NCBI GenBank assembly: GCA_021741155.1 | Contig: JAIOYP010000006.1 | Location: 1 to 64,000 of the forward strand | From: Flavobacteriales bacterium | GTDB lineage: Bacteria; Bacteroidota; Bacteroidia; UBA10329 | Length of the DNA stretch: 64,000 nucleotides | Direction: 5' to 3' | In this document: piece after piece, positions 1 to 9,032 of the stretch | Layout: each line of letters starts with the position of its first letter | Numbering within the stretch: position 1 is the stretch's first letter | Notes under the pieces: generated by a model | Seen by the model: the letters and a program-made list of their open reading frames with translations, nothing else | What the model was told of the DNA's origin: nothing | Database searches by the model: none | Made by a program: the position numbers and the translations under genes

Positions 1-1015
1 GGAACGGGAATCGATCTATGTTTTTGAGTGCAATACCAGTTCCACGCGCCACTGCTCTCAATGGATCATCGGCAATGTGAACAGGAAGTTTTGTCTTCAA
101 CGAAATACGCTTATCCAAGCCACGAAGCATGGAACCACCACCAGCCAAATAAAGACCTGTTCTGTAAATATCTGCCGAAAGCTCTGGCGGAGTCATCTCC
201 AAATTGTTCAGGATGGCTGTTTCAATCTTGGTGATTGATTTATCCAAGGCGTGCGCCACTTCCTGATAAGAAACCGTGATTTCTTTTGGAATTCCTGTCA
301 TCAAATCTCTCCCGTGCACAGCGTAATCTGGTGGCGGATTGTCCAATTCGGTCAAAGCCGAACCAACCTCAATCTTGATACGCTCTGCGGAACGCTCTCC
401 AATGAGAATGTTGTGCTGTCTGCGCATGTAATCCTCGATATCAGCAGTGAAATCATCGCCCGCAGTTCGGATAGAACGATCACAAACGATTCCGCCCAAA
501 GCGATAACCGCAATCTCACTTGTACCACCACCAATGTCGATAATCATATTACCCATTGGCTCTTCAACGTCAATTCCAATTCCGATTGCCGCAGCCATTG
601 GTTCTTGAATCAAACGTACATCCTTGGCGCCAGCGTGTTCTGCCGAGTCACGTACCGCACGTTTTTCAACCTCCGTAATACCAGAAGGAATACAAATCAC
701 CATTCTAATCTGTGGTGGCAGAAAGTACTTTCGACCAGGATTAATCATCTGAATAAACCCTTTAATCATCTGCTCGGCAGCCTCAAAATCGGCAATCACT
801 CCATCCTTTAGCGGACGAATGGTTTCGATATTCTTGTGGGTTTTACCGTGCATCTGCTGGGCTTTTTTCCCAATGGCCACAATCTTCCCAGTTTGAATAT
901 CTCTCGCCACAATGGAAGGCTCATCAACCACAACCTTATCGTTGTAAATAATAAGCGTGTTGGCCGTTCCAAGGTCAATCGCAATTTCTTGTCTGAAGTA
1001 GTCAAAAAGACCCAT
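1..1015 (-). CDS. mreB: Rod shape-determining protein MreB (3' end cut by window edge)
   Basis: Actin-like ATPase that forms membrane-bound filaments and positions the lateral cell-wall synthesis machinery. The ATG at 1013-1015 opens a reading frame with the actin-fold phosphate-1 motif IDLGTANT near residue 13, the phosphate-2 motif DIGGGTSEIAV, and the adenosine-binding stretch LAGGGSMLRGL near the end. About 338 codons are visible; the family is about 340-350 residues, so only the last few residues are missing. It lies 6 bp after the purH stop on the same strand, the purH-mreB order common in Bacteroidota, with mreC/mreD expected beyond the edge. Confidence 0.96.
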   Translation of the reverse strand, partial: MGLFDYFRQEIAIDLGTANTLIIYNDKVVVDEPSIVARDIQTGKIVAIGKKAQQMHGKTHKNIETIRPLKDGVIADFEAAEQMIKGFIQMINPGRKYFLPPQIRMVICIPSGITEVEKRAVRDSAEHAGAKDVRLIQEPMAAAIGIGIDVEEPMGNMIIDIGGGTSEIAVIALGGIVCDRSIRTAGDDFTADIEDYMRRQHNILIGERSAERIKIEVGSALTELDNPPPDYAVHGRDLMTGIPKEITVSYQEVAHALDKSITKIETAILNNLEMTPPELSADIYRTGLYLAGGGSMLRGLDKRISLKTKLPVHIADDPLRAVARGTGIALKNIDRFPF

Positions 1016-1021
1016 TTCGTA

Positions 1022-2530
1022 TTAGTGTTTAAAATGTCTTACGCCTGTTACCACCATCGCCATTCCGTTACCGTTGCAGTAATCTACCGATTCCCCATCC
1101 TTAATGGATCCTCCAGGTTGAATGACCACATCAACACCTTCGTTGTGCGCAATCTCTACGCAATCTGGAAATGGGAAAAATGCATCGGATGCCATCACCG
1201 CTCCGTTAAGGTCGAAGTTAAAAGACTTTGCCTTAGTAATTGCAAATCTCAACGCATCTACTCTCGAAGTCATGCCGCAGCCGCTTGCCAACAGTTGTTT
1301 GTTCTTTGCAAGAACGATAGTATTTGACTTAGTATGCTTTACCAATTTGTTAGCAAATACTAAATCTTCAAATTCTACCCCATTTGGTTTACGGTTTGTA
1401 ACCGATTCCATGTCTGAAGCGGCTTGTGTGCTCAAATCTTTATCCTGCTCCAACACACCGTTCAGCAAAGAACGAAACTGGCGTTCTGGGAATTCGCATG
1501 GTTTCTGAATCAAAATCACGCGGTTCTTTTTCTTCTGAAGAACTACCAACGCATCCTTGCTGTAAGAAGGGGCAATCACAACCTCAAAGAACAATTCGTT
1601 CATTTCGATGGCAGTTTCCTCATCAACCTGAACATTGGTTATTAGAATTCCGCCAAAAGCGGAAACTGGATCACCGGCCAATGCAGCTTTCCAAGCATCC
1701 ACTAATTTTGGCCGACTAGCCAATCCACAAGCGTTGTTGTGCTTGAGAATAGCGAAAGTTGTTTCGTCAAAATCAGCAATCAAACTTACGGCCGCATCAA
1801 TATCCAATAGGTTATTGTAGCTCAATTCCTTGCCATGAATCTGGTCGAAAAGCGCTGAAATATCGCCATGAAAAAACCCTTGTTGATGCGGATTTTCCCC
1901 ATAACGCAACTCTTTAGTACCACTTACTTGGTGAGCAAAGCCGTTTCCAGCGAAATAACCATGAATGGCAGTATCGTAATGTGATGAAACCGCAAAAGCA
2001 GCCGTTGCAAATTGCTTGCGTTGCGCTAATGTCGTGGTTGCGGAATCTTTAAGCAAAGCCGAAAGTGGGGCGTATTGATCCTTTGACGGGACAATCACCA
2101 CATCCTTGAAATTCTTAGCCGCTGCGCGAATTAATGAGATTCCACCGATGTCAATTTTCTCAATAATATCCGCTTCAGGAGCACCGCTTGCAACGGTATC
2201 TTCAAACGGATAAAGATCAACGATGACAAGATCAATCTCTGGAATTTCGTACTCCTCTAATTGAGCCAAATCACCCTGTTCTTCTCTCCTACCCAAAATT
2301 CCACCAAAAACCTTTGGATGAAGCGTTTTCACCCTTCCACCCAAGATTGATGGGTACGAAGTCAATTCCTCCACTGGAAGAACAGCCGCACCCAATTGCT
2401 CCAAATACGTCTGCGTACCGCCTGTAGAATAAATTTTCACGCCATGCTTAACGAGTTGCTTCACAATCGGCTCCAAGCCTTCCTTATGAAAAACCGAAAT
2501 CAGTGCATTTTTAATGGTCTTAACTCCCAC
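1022..2530 (-). CDS. purH: Bifunctional AICAR formyltransferase / IMP cyclohydrolase PurH
   Basis: Catalyses the last two steps of de novo purine synthesis: formylation of AICAR and ring closure to IMP. The 502 residues have an MGS-like IMP cyclohydrolase domain (about 1-145, with ISVFHKEGLEP and YSTGGT) and an AICARFT domain with RYGENPHQ at 209-216 and the catalytic KHNNACG at 263-269. Length is normal. The start codon is GTG (2528-2530); translation from it gives the expected N-terminus (GVKTIKNALIS). It leads a purH-mreB unit and is preceded by a leader containing an intrinsic terminator with a possible antiterminator, which suggests regulation of elongation into the gene. Confidence 0.96.
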   Translation of the reverse strand: MGVKTIKNALISVFHKEGLEPIVKQLVKHGVKIYSTGGTQTYLEQLGAAVLPVEELTSYPSILGGRVKTLHPKVFGGILGRREEQGDLAQLEEYEIPEIDLVIVDLYPFEDTVASGAPEADIIEKIDIGGISLIRAAAKNFKDVVIVPSKDQYAPLSALLKDSATTTLAQRKQFATAAFAVSSHYDTAIHGYFAGNGFAHQVSGTKELRYGENPHQQGFFHGDISALFDQIHGKELSYNNLLDIDAAVSLIADFDETTFAILKHNNACGLASRPKLVDAWKAALAGDPVSAFGGILITNVQVDEETAIEMNELFFEVVIAPSYSKDALVVLQKKKNRVILIQKPCEFPERQFRSLLNGVLEQDKDLSTQAASDMESVTNRKPNGVEFEDLVFANKLVKHTKSNTIVLAKNKQLLASGCGMTSRVDALRFAITKAKSFNFDLNGAVMASDAFFPFPDCVEIAHNEGVDVVIQPGGSIKDGESVDYCNGNGMAMVVTGVRHFKH

Positions 2531-2552
2531 TCGATCCTATTAGAAAATTCAA

Positions 2553-2583
2553 CAAATAAAAAAACCGGGAAACCATTTCCCGA
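2553..2583 (-). terminator. Intrinsic terminator in the purH leader (attenuator candidate)
   Basis: On the minus strand a perfect 7-bp stem CGGGAAA/TTTCCCG with loop TGG (2566-2582) is followed by a G and seven T. It lies 23 bp upstream of the purH start, and the next gene upstream is divergent, so it does not end another gene. Upstream in the leader, ACCGAAACC (in 2611-2620) can pair with GGTTTC-CC-GGT of the terminator 3' arm, an alternative fold. Premature termination control is an inference. Confidence 0.6.
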
Positions 2584-2638
2584 AAAGGCTCTCAACTCCA
2601 ATAAAATCAAGGGTTTCGGTCGCTTTTTCCAAGCACGC

Positions 2639-2675
2639 CAAAGGTAGACTTTTTTGTACAATTCGGTTACCTTTG
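2639..2675. promoter_or_regulatory. Divergent -7 boxes between purH and the ABC permease
   Basis: TACCTTTG, matching the Bacteroidota -7 consensus TAnnTTTG, occurs on the minus strand at 2639-2646 (towards purH) and on the plus strand at 2668-2675 (towards the permease). Neither has a clear TTTG about 19 bp upstream, so the -33 half is weak. Confidence 0.4.
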
Positions 2676-2718
2676 ACCCCTTGCCAGAAGGCATTTCCAC
2701 CTAAGTTTTCAACAGAGA

Positions 2719-3966
2719 ATGATCATTTTTTTCAAGCTATTTAACGAAAGTGTCAAAATGGCTTGGAATGCGCTGGTGGCGAATAAACTTCGAACCATCC
2801 TTTCTCTTCTCGGAATCACCATCGGAATCATGGCCATAATCACGGTTTTCACCTTGGTTGATTCGATGGAAAAGAACATCAAGGACAACATTCAATCGCT
2901 TGGTGACAATACGGTTTACATTCAAAAATGGCCATGGGATACAGGCGCCATGCAGCAATGGTGGAAGTTTTGGCAACGACCTGAGGCAGATTTGAACGAT
3001 TTTAAGGAAGTACAACGAAGAAGTAATGCGGCTGATGCGGTGGTTTTCATGGCATCAAAAAGCAAGACTGTTAAGCACGGCTCCAACTCAGCGGAAAATG
3101 TCAGTGTGGTAGCCGCAACTCACGATTACAACCGGATCAAATCTTTCGACATTGTTTCTGGTCGCTATTTCACCATGGCTGAATCGAGTGTTGGAAAAAA
3201 CGTGTGTATCATAGGAATGTCGGTAGCCCAAGGGCTTTTCGGAGAAGCGGATCCAGTTGGAAAATCAGTTCTTGTCTTTGGAAGAAAATTAGTGGTGATT
3301 GGTGTTTTTGGAGTTGAGGGCGAAAGCGTGTTTGGAAATACGGTTGACAACCAAGTTTTGATGCCGATGAACTTTGGTCGACAGGTAATGCGCATTGATC
3401 GTCAAGGTTCCAACCCGCTCATCATGGTCAAAGCAAAACCTGGGGTTGAAACAGAAGAACTGATGGACGAGCTGCGCGGAATTATGCGTAGTATCAGAAG
3501 ATTGAAACCGATAGCGGACGATAATTTCGCTTTGAATGAAATTAGTCTGCTTTCAAAATCACTCGAAAGTCTTTTTCAAATTCTGAATATCGCAGGAACG
3601 ATTATCGGTGGTTTTTCCATTCTTGTTGGAGGATTCGGCATTGCCAATATCATGTTCGTTTCAGTAAAAGAACGGACTCACCTCATTGGAATTGAGAAAT
3701 CCCTTGGCGCTAAAAACTGGTTCATTATGATGGAGTTTTTGTCGGAAGCAGTTTTCCTTAGTCTGATGGGAGGAATCGCAGGGTTGATTATCGTTTATGC
3801 CTTGACTTTTTTTGCCTCAGCAGCATTTGGTGTGGATATTTATCTCACCCTTTCTAACATTATGACTGGTATTGGAATCTCCGTAACCATTGGCTTGGTT
3901 GCTGGGATTATTCCTGCCTATTTGGCTTCAAGGCTAAGCCCAGTTGAGGCTATCCGAAGCAAATGA
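2719..3966 (+). CDS. MacB/FtsX-type ABC transporter permease
   Basis: Inner-membrane subunit of a MacB-like ABC system. It shows one N-terminal membrane segment (about residues 22-45, LSLLGITIGIMAIITVFTLV), an extracytoplasmic MacB_PCD domain (about 50-270), then the FtsX domain with three membrane helices (about 285-313, 335-365, 385-408) ending in SRLSPVEAIRSK, a typical family end. Length 415 is normal. No ATPase or membrane-fusion gene is adjacent, so the partner must be encoded elsewhere. MacB-like systems act as mechanotransmission devices for lipoprotein, toxin or antibiotic export; the substrate here cannot be told. Confidence 0.88.
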   Translation: MIIFFKLFNESVKMAWNALVANKLRTILSLLGITIGIMAIITVFTLVDSMEKNIKDNIQSLGDNTVYIQKWPWDTGAMQQWWKFWQRPEADLNDFKEVQRRSNAADAVVFMASKSKTVKHGSNSAENVSVVAATHDYNRIKSFDIVSGRYFTMAESSVGKNVCIIGMSVAQGLFGEADPVGKSVLVFGRKLVVIGVFGVEGESVFGNTVDNQVLMPMNFGRQVMRIDRQGSNPLIMVKAKPGVETEELMDELRGIMRSIRRLKPIADDNFALNEISLLSKSLESLFQILNIAGTIIGGFSILVGGFGIANIMFVSVKERTHLIGIEKSLGAKNWFIMMEFLSEAVFLSLMGGIAGLIIVYALTFFASAAFGVDIYLTLSNIMTGIGISVTIGLVAGIIPAYLASRLSPVEAIRSK

Positions 3967-3994
3967 CCTTACATTTGTTCTGAAATTATTTTGA

Positions 3995-4678
3995 ATGGAA
4001 GCAGCAGGCAAATTCTCGTGGAACCGACCAATTACATCTTACACCAAGTTCCATCAACTCTACAATCGGTTCATTACACCGATTATCATCAACAAGAAAG
4101 CCTTCGTTTCCAGTAAACTAACCGAAGGTAAAGAATACCTTCAGATTGGCTGCGGCTACAACATTTATCCTGAATTCATTAACACTGACATTGAATGGAA
4201 ACCAGGTGTCATTCCTTGGGATGTTTCGGTAATCAAAAAGGACAATTACCCGATTGAAAGTGGCGTTCTTGAAGGGATTTACACGGAGCATTGTATGGAA
4301 CATATTCCATTCGAGTCTGTGAAAGATAACTTGAAGGAGTTTCATCGAATGTTGAAACCCGGTGGAGCGTTGAGGATTGCCGTGCCAGATGGCGAGCTTT
4401 TCATTGACCTTTACAATCGGCATCGAAACGGAGAAAAAGTGGACATTCCAAAACCAGATGACCGCCCTGAACCAACTCCGATGATTAGCATCAATCGCAT
4501 TGCGCGTGGGCATGGTCACCTCTTCCTATATGATTTTGAGACTTTCAAATACATGATGGAAGCAGTTGGATTCAAAGACATCAAAAAGGAAACGTTCCGC
4601 AACGGTCGAAACCCTAAACTGTTGGTTGACAGCGAGCTCCGAAGAGCTGAATCATTGTATGTTGAAGCTACCAAATAG
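3995..4678 (+). CDS. Class I SAM-dependent methyltransferase-like protein
   Basis: Probable methyltransferase with a Rossmann fold. Motif I appears as YLQIGCGYN (IGCG at 51-54), followed by the acidic FINTDIEW strand, then EHCMEHIPF (99-106) and LKPGGALRIAVPD (120-132), the post-motif-I/motif III pattern of Methyltransf_11-like proteins. Such proteins often work in cell-surface glycan or lipid modification, but the substrate cannot be read from the sequence. It starts 28 bp after the permease stop on the same strand and may be cotranscribed. An imperfect hairpin follows the stop near 4685-4703 without a T run. Confidence 0.75.
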   Translation: MEAAGKFSWNRPITSYTKFHQLYNRFITPIIINKKAFVSSKLTEGKEYLQIGCGYNIYPEFINTDIEWKPGVIPWDVSVIKKDNYPIESGVLEGIYTEHCMEHIPFESVKDNLKEFHRMLKPGGALRIAVPDGELFIDLYNRHRNGEKVDIPKPDDRPEPTPMISINRIARGHGHLFLYDFETFKYMMEAVGFKDIKKETFRNGRNPKLLVDSELRRAESLYVEATK

Positions 4679-4756
4679 GCGGCTCGGTTTCTGACGAACC
4701 GCGAAACAGTCTTCAGAATCAGTCCAAGTTTATCCTGAACAAATTATCTTGGTGGC

Positions 4757-5680
4757 ATGATTGAAATGCTGCGTACTCCTGATAGTCGATTCTATGGCCT
4801 GCCCGAATATCCTTTCAACCCTAATTATGTTGAGATTAATGGAGGTCGGCTACATTATGTGGATGAAGGTTCTGGTGAAGTAATTCTTTGCCTGCATGGC
4901 GAGCCAACTTGGAGTTATCTCTATCGAAAAATGATTTTCCCGTTGAAAAAGAATTATCGGGTAATTGCTCCTGATTTTTTTGGATTTGGACGTTCGGATA
5001 AATTCTCCAATCAAAAGGATTATTCCTTTAATATGCATTATCGAACGCTCATCAAGTTCATTGAGAAGACCGAATTGAAAGACATCACTCTTGTTGTTCA
5101 AGATTGGGGTGGATTGATTGGACTAAGTGTATTAGGAAAGCATCCGGAGCTTTTTAAGCGAGTTGTGATTATGAATACATCGCTACCAATCGGAACCCGA
5201 CCAATGCCATTGGCGTTTAAAATTTGGAGAGCTTTTTCACGCTTTTGGCCAAAATTTCCGATTGAAAAAGTGATGAAAATGGGTTGTCACAAAGAGGTGA
5301 AAAAAGAAATCCTTACTGGATACCGCGCTCCTTTTCCGACAGAGAAATATCTGGCTGGTGCGCGCGTTTGGCCTCAATTGGTGCCTACTGGAACTGAAGA
5401 CCCAGGCGTAAACCAAATGACTCGTGCCCGTGAGGTACTGAAAAACTGGACGAAACCTGCATTAGTGATGTTTTCAGATAAAGACCCAATTACCCGAGGT
5501 GCCGAAAAGTGGTTTTTGAATAATATTCCTTCCATTGAGCACGAGCCTTTTATCAGCATACCGAATGCAGGACATTTTCTTCAAGAGGATAAAGGCAAAT
5601 TAATTGCCGAGCACATTCATGAATTTATTCTCCGTTCGAATGCTCGGGTACAGGAATCTCCTGTTTCAGCGGAAGAATAG
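4757..5680 (+). CDS. Haloalkane dehalogenase-like alpha/beta hydrolase (HLD-I type)
   Basis: Alpha/beta hydrolase closely matching the signature of subfamily I haloalkane dehalogenases, which hydrolyse carbon-halogen bonds. Visible are the oxyanion-hole motif LHGEPTWSYLYRKM (HGEP 47-50), the nucleophile motif VVQDWGG with Asp116 followed by halide-binding Trp117, a candidate acid Asp243 in SDKDP and His273 in NAGHFLQED. The cap (about 145-225) carries several Trp that could supply the second halide ligand. An epoxide hydrolase or another DWGG hydrolase remains possible. Its last 56 bp overlap the 3' end of mfd on the other strand. Confidence 0.82.
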   Translation: MIEMLRTPDSRFYGLPEYPFNPNYVEINGGRLHYVDEGSGEVILCLHGEPTWSYLYRKMIFPLKKNYRVIAPDFFGFGRSDKFSNQKDYSFNMHYRTLIKFIEKTELKDITLVVQDWGGLIGLSVLGKHPELFKRVVIMNTSLPIGTRPMPLAFKIWRAFSRFWPKFPIEKVMKMGCHKEVKKEILTGYRAPFPTEKYLAGARVWPQLVPTGTEDPGVNQMTRAREVLKNWTKPALVMFSDKDPITRGAEKWFLNNIPSIEHEPFISIPNAGHFLQEDKGKLIAEHIHEFILRSNARVQESPVSAEE

Positions 5681-8600
5681 GACTCAATTTCTGAATTGCT
5701 CCACTAATCGTTGCTGTATCCTCAAATGCAAGGGTCAGCTTATCGTTCTTTTGGCGCATCACGCAAATTCTTGGATTGTTCTTCACGAACAATAGAACCT
5801 GAGAGAATACGGGACCTTGGAAATAATCACTTTCTGGATCTGAAACGAAATAGCAAATCAGTTTTTGATTCTTGAGAATCAACTTTTCAAACCCAATGGA
5901 AGCGGCCAACCACCGCAGTCGAATGGTGTCCATCAATTGAATTCCTTGCTTTGGAATCGGGCCAAAGCGGTCGATTACGCGTTTTTCGAATTCGCGCAGC
6001 TTCGTTTCATCCTGAATATCGTCCAATTCACGGTAAAGTCCCAATCGTTCGGCAATGCTATTCACGTATTGATCGGGCAATAGAATTTCTAGATCGGTAT
6101 CAATCTGACAATCCTGCACGAAAGGCTTCTTCGGCTCATCTTTGAACAGTTCTTTGAACTCCGTGTCTTTCAATTCTTGAACCGCCTCATCCAAAATCTT
6201 ATGATACATCTCAATTCCAATATCGCTGATGAATCCGCTTTGCTCAGCTCCCAACAAATCTCCCGCTCCGCGAATATCGAGGTCACGCATGGCGATATTG
6301 AATCCGCTTCCGAGGTCTGAGAACTCTTCAATTGCTTTCAACCTTTTCTTAGCATCCGCTGAGAGCATGGTGACTGGCGGGGCCAACAGATAGCAAAACG
6401 CCTTTTTATTGGAACGTCCTACTCTACCTCGCATCTGATGCAAATCACTCAATCCGAAGTGATTCGCATTATTGATGATGATGGTATTGGCGTTAGAAAT
6501 ATCGAGTCCGCTTTCTATGATCGTTGTGGCAACCAGCACGTCATACTCGCCTTCAATAAACCGCATCATTGTGTCTTCCAGCTTGGTCGGTTCCATCTGG
6601 CCGTGGCCGATGCAGACATGCACATCTGGGCAAAGTCGCCCTATCATACCAGCCACTTCCTTTATGTTTTCTACTCTATTGTTTACGAAGAAAACCTGTC
6701 CGCCACGACCAACTTCATACATGATGGCATTACGAATCAATTCCTCATTGAAGGTGTGTAATTCGGTAATTACTGGATGGCGGTTTGGTGGTGGCGTATT
6801 GATAACCGAAAGGTCACGCGCGCCCATCAATGAGAATTGAAGCGTACGCGGAATTGGCGTTGCCGTGAGCGTGAGTGTATCCACATTCACTTTCATTTTC
6901 TTCAACTTATCCTTGACAGCTACTCCGAACTTCTGTTCCTCATCAATAATTAGCAATCCGAGATCTTTGAACTGAACATCCTTACCAACAATTCGGTGCG
7001 TTCCAATCAAAATATCAACCTTACCATCGGCCAAGCGTTTAAGCGTATCGTTTTGTTGTTTTTTTGTCTTAAAGCGATTGATGTAATCCACCGTGCAGGG
7101 AAATTCCTTCAAACGTTCACGAAAAGTACGTGCGTGTTGTAACGCCAAAATAGTTGTGGGCACTAGAACAGCCACCTGTTTTCCATCACAAACAGCTTTG
7201 AATGCAGCTCGGATGGCAATCTCCGTTTTCCCGAAACCAACATCTCCACAAATCAGCCGATCCATCGGATATTCCTTCTCCATATCAGCTTTGAAAGCTT
7301 CTGTTGCTTTCTCCTGATCGGGAGTATCCTCATAAATGAAGGAGGCTTCCAATTCGGTCTGTAGATACGTGTCGTGGGTAAACGCAAAACCTTTCTGCGC
7401 TCTTCGTTGAGCATAGAGTTTTATCAAATCCTTGGCAATATCCTTGACCTGCTTTTTGGTTTTTGCCTTTAGCGCTTTCCAAACAGGCGAACCGAGTTTA
7501 TTGATTTTCGGTTCCGCACCATCCTTGCTGGAATATTTACTGATGCGATGCAGCGAATGAATGCTTACGTAGAGAATGTCGTTATCGCGATAGACCAAAC
7601 GGATGGTCTCCTGCATTTTACCGTTCACATCAATCTTTTCCAGACCGGCAAACTTGCCAACGCCATGATCGATATGCGTTACAAAATCGCCTGGGTTGAG
7701 CCCTGCAATTTCCTTCAGCGTAAGTGCTTCCTTTCCGCGTTTGTAACCTTCGCGTGGACGAAAACGGTGATAGCGTTCAAAAATCTGATGATCTGTAAAA
7801 CACGCCAGTTTTAGGCTGTTGTCCACAAATCCTTCGTGGATGGAAAGTAAAAGCGGAGTGAAAAACGGCTTCTCCATTCGAACACCGCTTGGCAGTGGAA
7901 GATCGTCAAAAATGGCCTCCAAGCGGGTGGCCTGACCCGGATTATCAACCAACATCACATTGGTATAGCCCTGCTTTTTGTTCTCAATAAGAATCTGTTG
8001 TAGCAGATGAAAATCCTTATTTACCACAGGTTGCGGTCCCATATCGAACCGAAATTCTGTTGAGTTTTGGAAATACGTTCGTTGTCCAAACTCAATTACA
8101 CGTCTTTGTTCAATTGACGCTACAATCTCCTTTGACGAAGTGTATTTATCCTCCGGTTTCGATCGATTTATAATCGATTTGAGTTCCGAAAAGGCCGTTT
8201 TTGCATCCTTAAGTTCCTTATCAACTTGCAGCTTAATATCCTCTACATCCTTCGCCCAAATGACTGTTTTTGATGAAAGGAATTCGAAGAAATTGACCTT
8301 ATCTGCAAGCAAAACTTCATCCTGAACGTTGGGAACGATGGTCGCTTTCCGCAGCGATTTTACAGACAATTGTTCCGCTGGATCAAAGGCGCGGATGCTA
8401 TCCACTTCGTCTCCAAAAAGTTCAATTCTGTACGGCAATTCTTGTGCAAACGAGAATACATCTACAATTCCACCTCGAATGGCAAATTGCCCAGGCTCAT
8501 ACACCTGATCTACCCGTTCGAAGTGATATTCATACAACATCTCGTTGATAAAATCAAGGTCCAATTCCTCGCCAACGCTGATATTAAACGTGCTTTTCTT

Positions 8601-9014
8601 GAGCGTTTTCTTTGAAATGACCTTCTCGGCCAAGGCCTGTCCGTAGGTGACAATTATCTGTTGTGATGAGCTTGACTGAAGCGCATTCAACACTTCACCT
8701 CGCTGAATGACATTGCTATTGTCCGTCTCCTCTAACTCATACGCCCTTCGGTATGACATCGGATAGAAAAGCACCTTTTTCTTTCCCGTTAAAAGTTCGA
8801 GGTCGCTCAGAAAATAAGCAGCTTCTTCCTTATCGGAAAGCACAATTAGGTGGTCCTGATCGGTATCCTTAACAAGCTTGGAAACTAGAAACGCATAGGC
8901 AGAACCTGCCACTCCACGCAATCTTATTTTGGCAGCATCAGTCTTTAATCCATGGCCGACATCAGTTAGTGTCTTCGATTGCTCAAAGAGCCCAATAAGA
9001 TCTTCTTTTGTCAT
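5625..9014 (-). CDS. mfd: Transcription-repair coupling factor Mfd
   Basis: DNA translocase that removes RNA polymerase stalled at lesions and recruits UvrA. The 1129 residues show an N-terminal UvrB-like module (about 1-330), the CarD-like RNA polymerase interaction domain (about 438-495, with GDFVTHIDHGVGKFAGL), a superfamily 2 motor with Walker A GDVGFGKTE (590-598) and DEEQ (691-694), and a C-terminal TRCF domain (about 980-1100). Length is normal. It begins 18 bp after the fbp stop, so the two are probably cotranscribed. Its 3' end is antisense to the hydrolase gene. Confidence 0.97.
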   Translation of the reverse strand: MTKEDLIGLFEQSKTLTDVGHGLKTDAAKIRLRGVAGSAYAFLVSKLVKDTDQDHLIVLSDKEEAAYFLSDLELLTGKKKVLFYPMSYRRAYELEETDNSNVIQRGEVLNALQSSSSQQIIVTYGQALAEKVISKKTLKKSTFNISVGEELDLDFINEMLYEYHFERVDQVYEPGQFAIRGGIVDVFSFAQELPYRIELFGDEVDSIRAFDPAEQLSVKSLRKATIVPNVQDEVLLADKVNFFEFLSSKTVIWAKDVEDIKLQVDKELKDAKTAFSELKSIINRSKPEDKYTSSKEIVASIEQRRVIEFGQRTYFQNSTEFRFDMGPQPVVNKDFHLLQQILIENKKQGYTNVMLVDNPGQATRLEAIFDDLPLPSGVRMEKPFFTPLLLSIHEGFVDNSLKLACFTDHQIFERYHRFRPREGYKRGKEALTLKEIAGLNPGDFVTHIDHGVGKFAGLEKIDVNGKMQETIRLVYRDNDILYVSIHSLHRISKYSSKDGAEPKINKLGSPVWKALKAKTKKQVKDIAKDLIKLYAQRRAQKGFAFTHDTYLQTELEASFIYEDTPDQEKATEAFKADMEKEYPMDRLICGDVGFGKTEIAIRAAFKAVCDGKQVAVLVPTTILALQHARTFRERLKEFPCTVDYINRFKTKKQQNDTLKRLADGKVDILIGTHRIVGKDVQFKDLGLLIIDEEQKFGVAVKDKLKKMKVNVDTLTLTATPIPRTLQFSLMGARDLSVINTPPPNRHPVITELHTFNEELIRNAIMYEVGRGGQVFFVNNRVENIKEVAGMIGRLCPDVHVCIGHGQMEPTKLEDTMMRFIEGEYDVLVATTIIESGLDISNANTIIINNANHFGLSDLHQMRGRVGRSNKKAFCYLLAPPVTMLSADAKKRLKAIEEFSDLGSGFNIAMRDLDIRGAGDLLGAEQSGFISDIGIEMYHKILDEAVQELKDTEFKELFKDEPKKPFVQDCQIDTDLEILLPDQYVNSIAERLGLYRELDDIQDETKLREFEKRVIDRFGPIPKQGIQLMDTIRLRWLAASIGFEKLILKNQKLICYFVSDPESDYFQGPVFSQVLLFVKNNPRICVMRQKNDKLTLAFEDTATISGAIQKLSPILPLKQEIPVPEHSNGE

Positions 9015-9032
9015 AATAAGCGCCTCGTTTTT

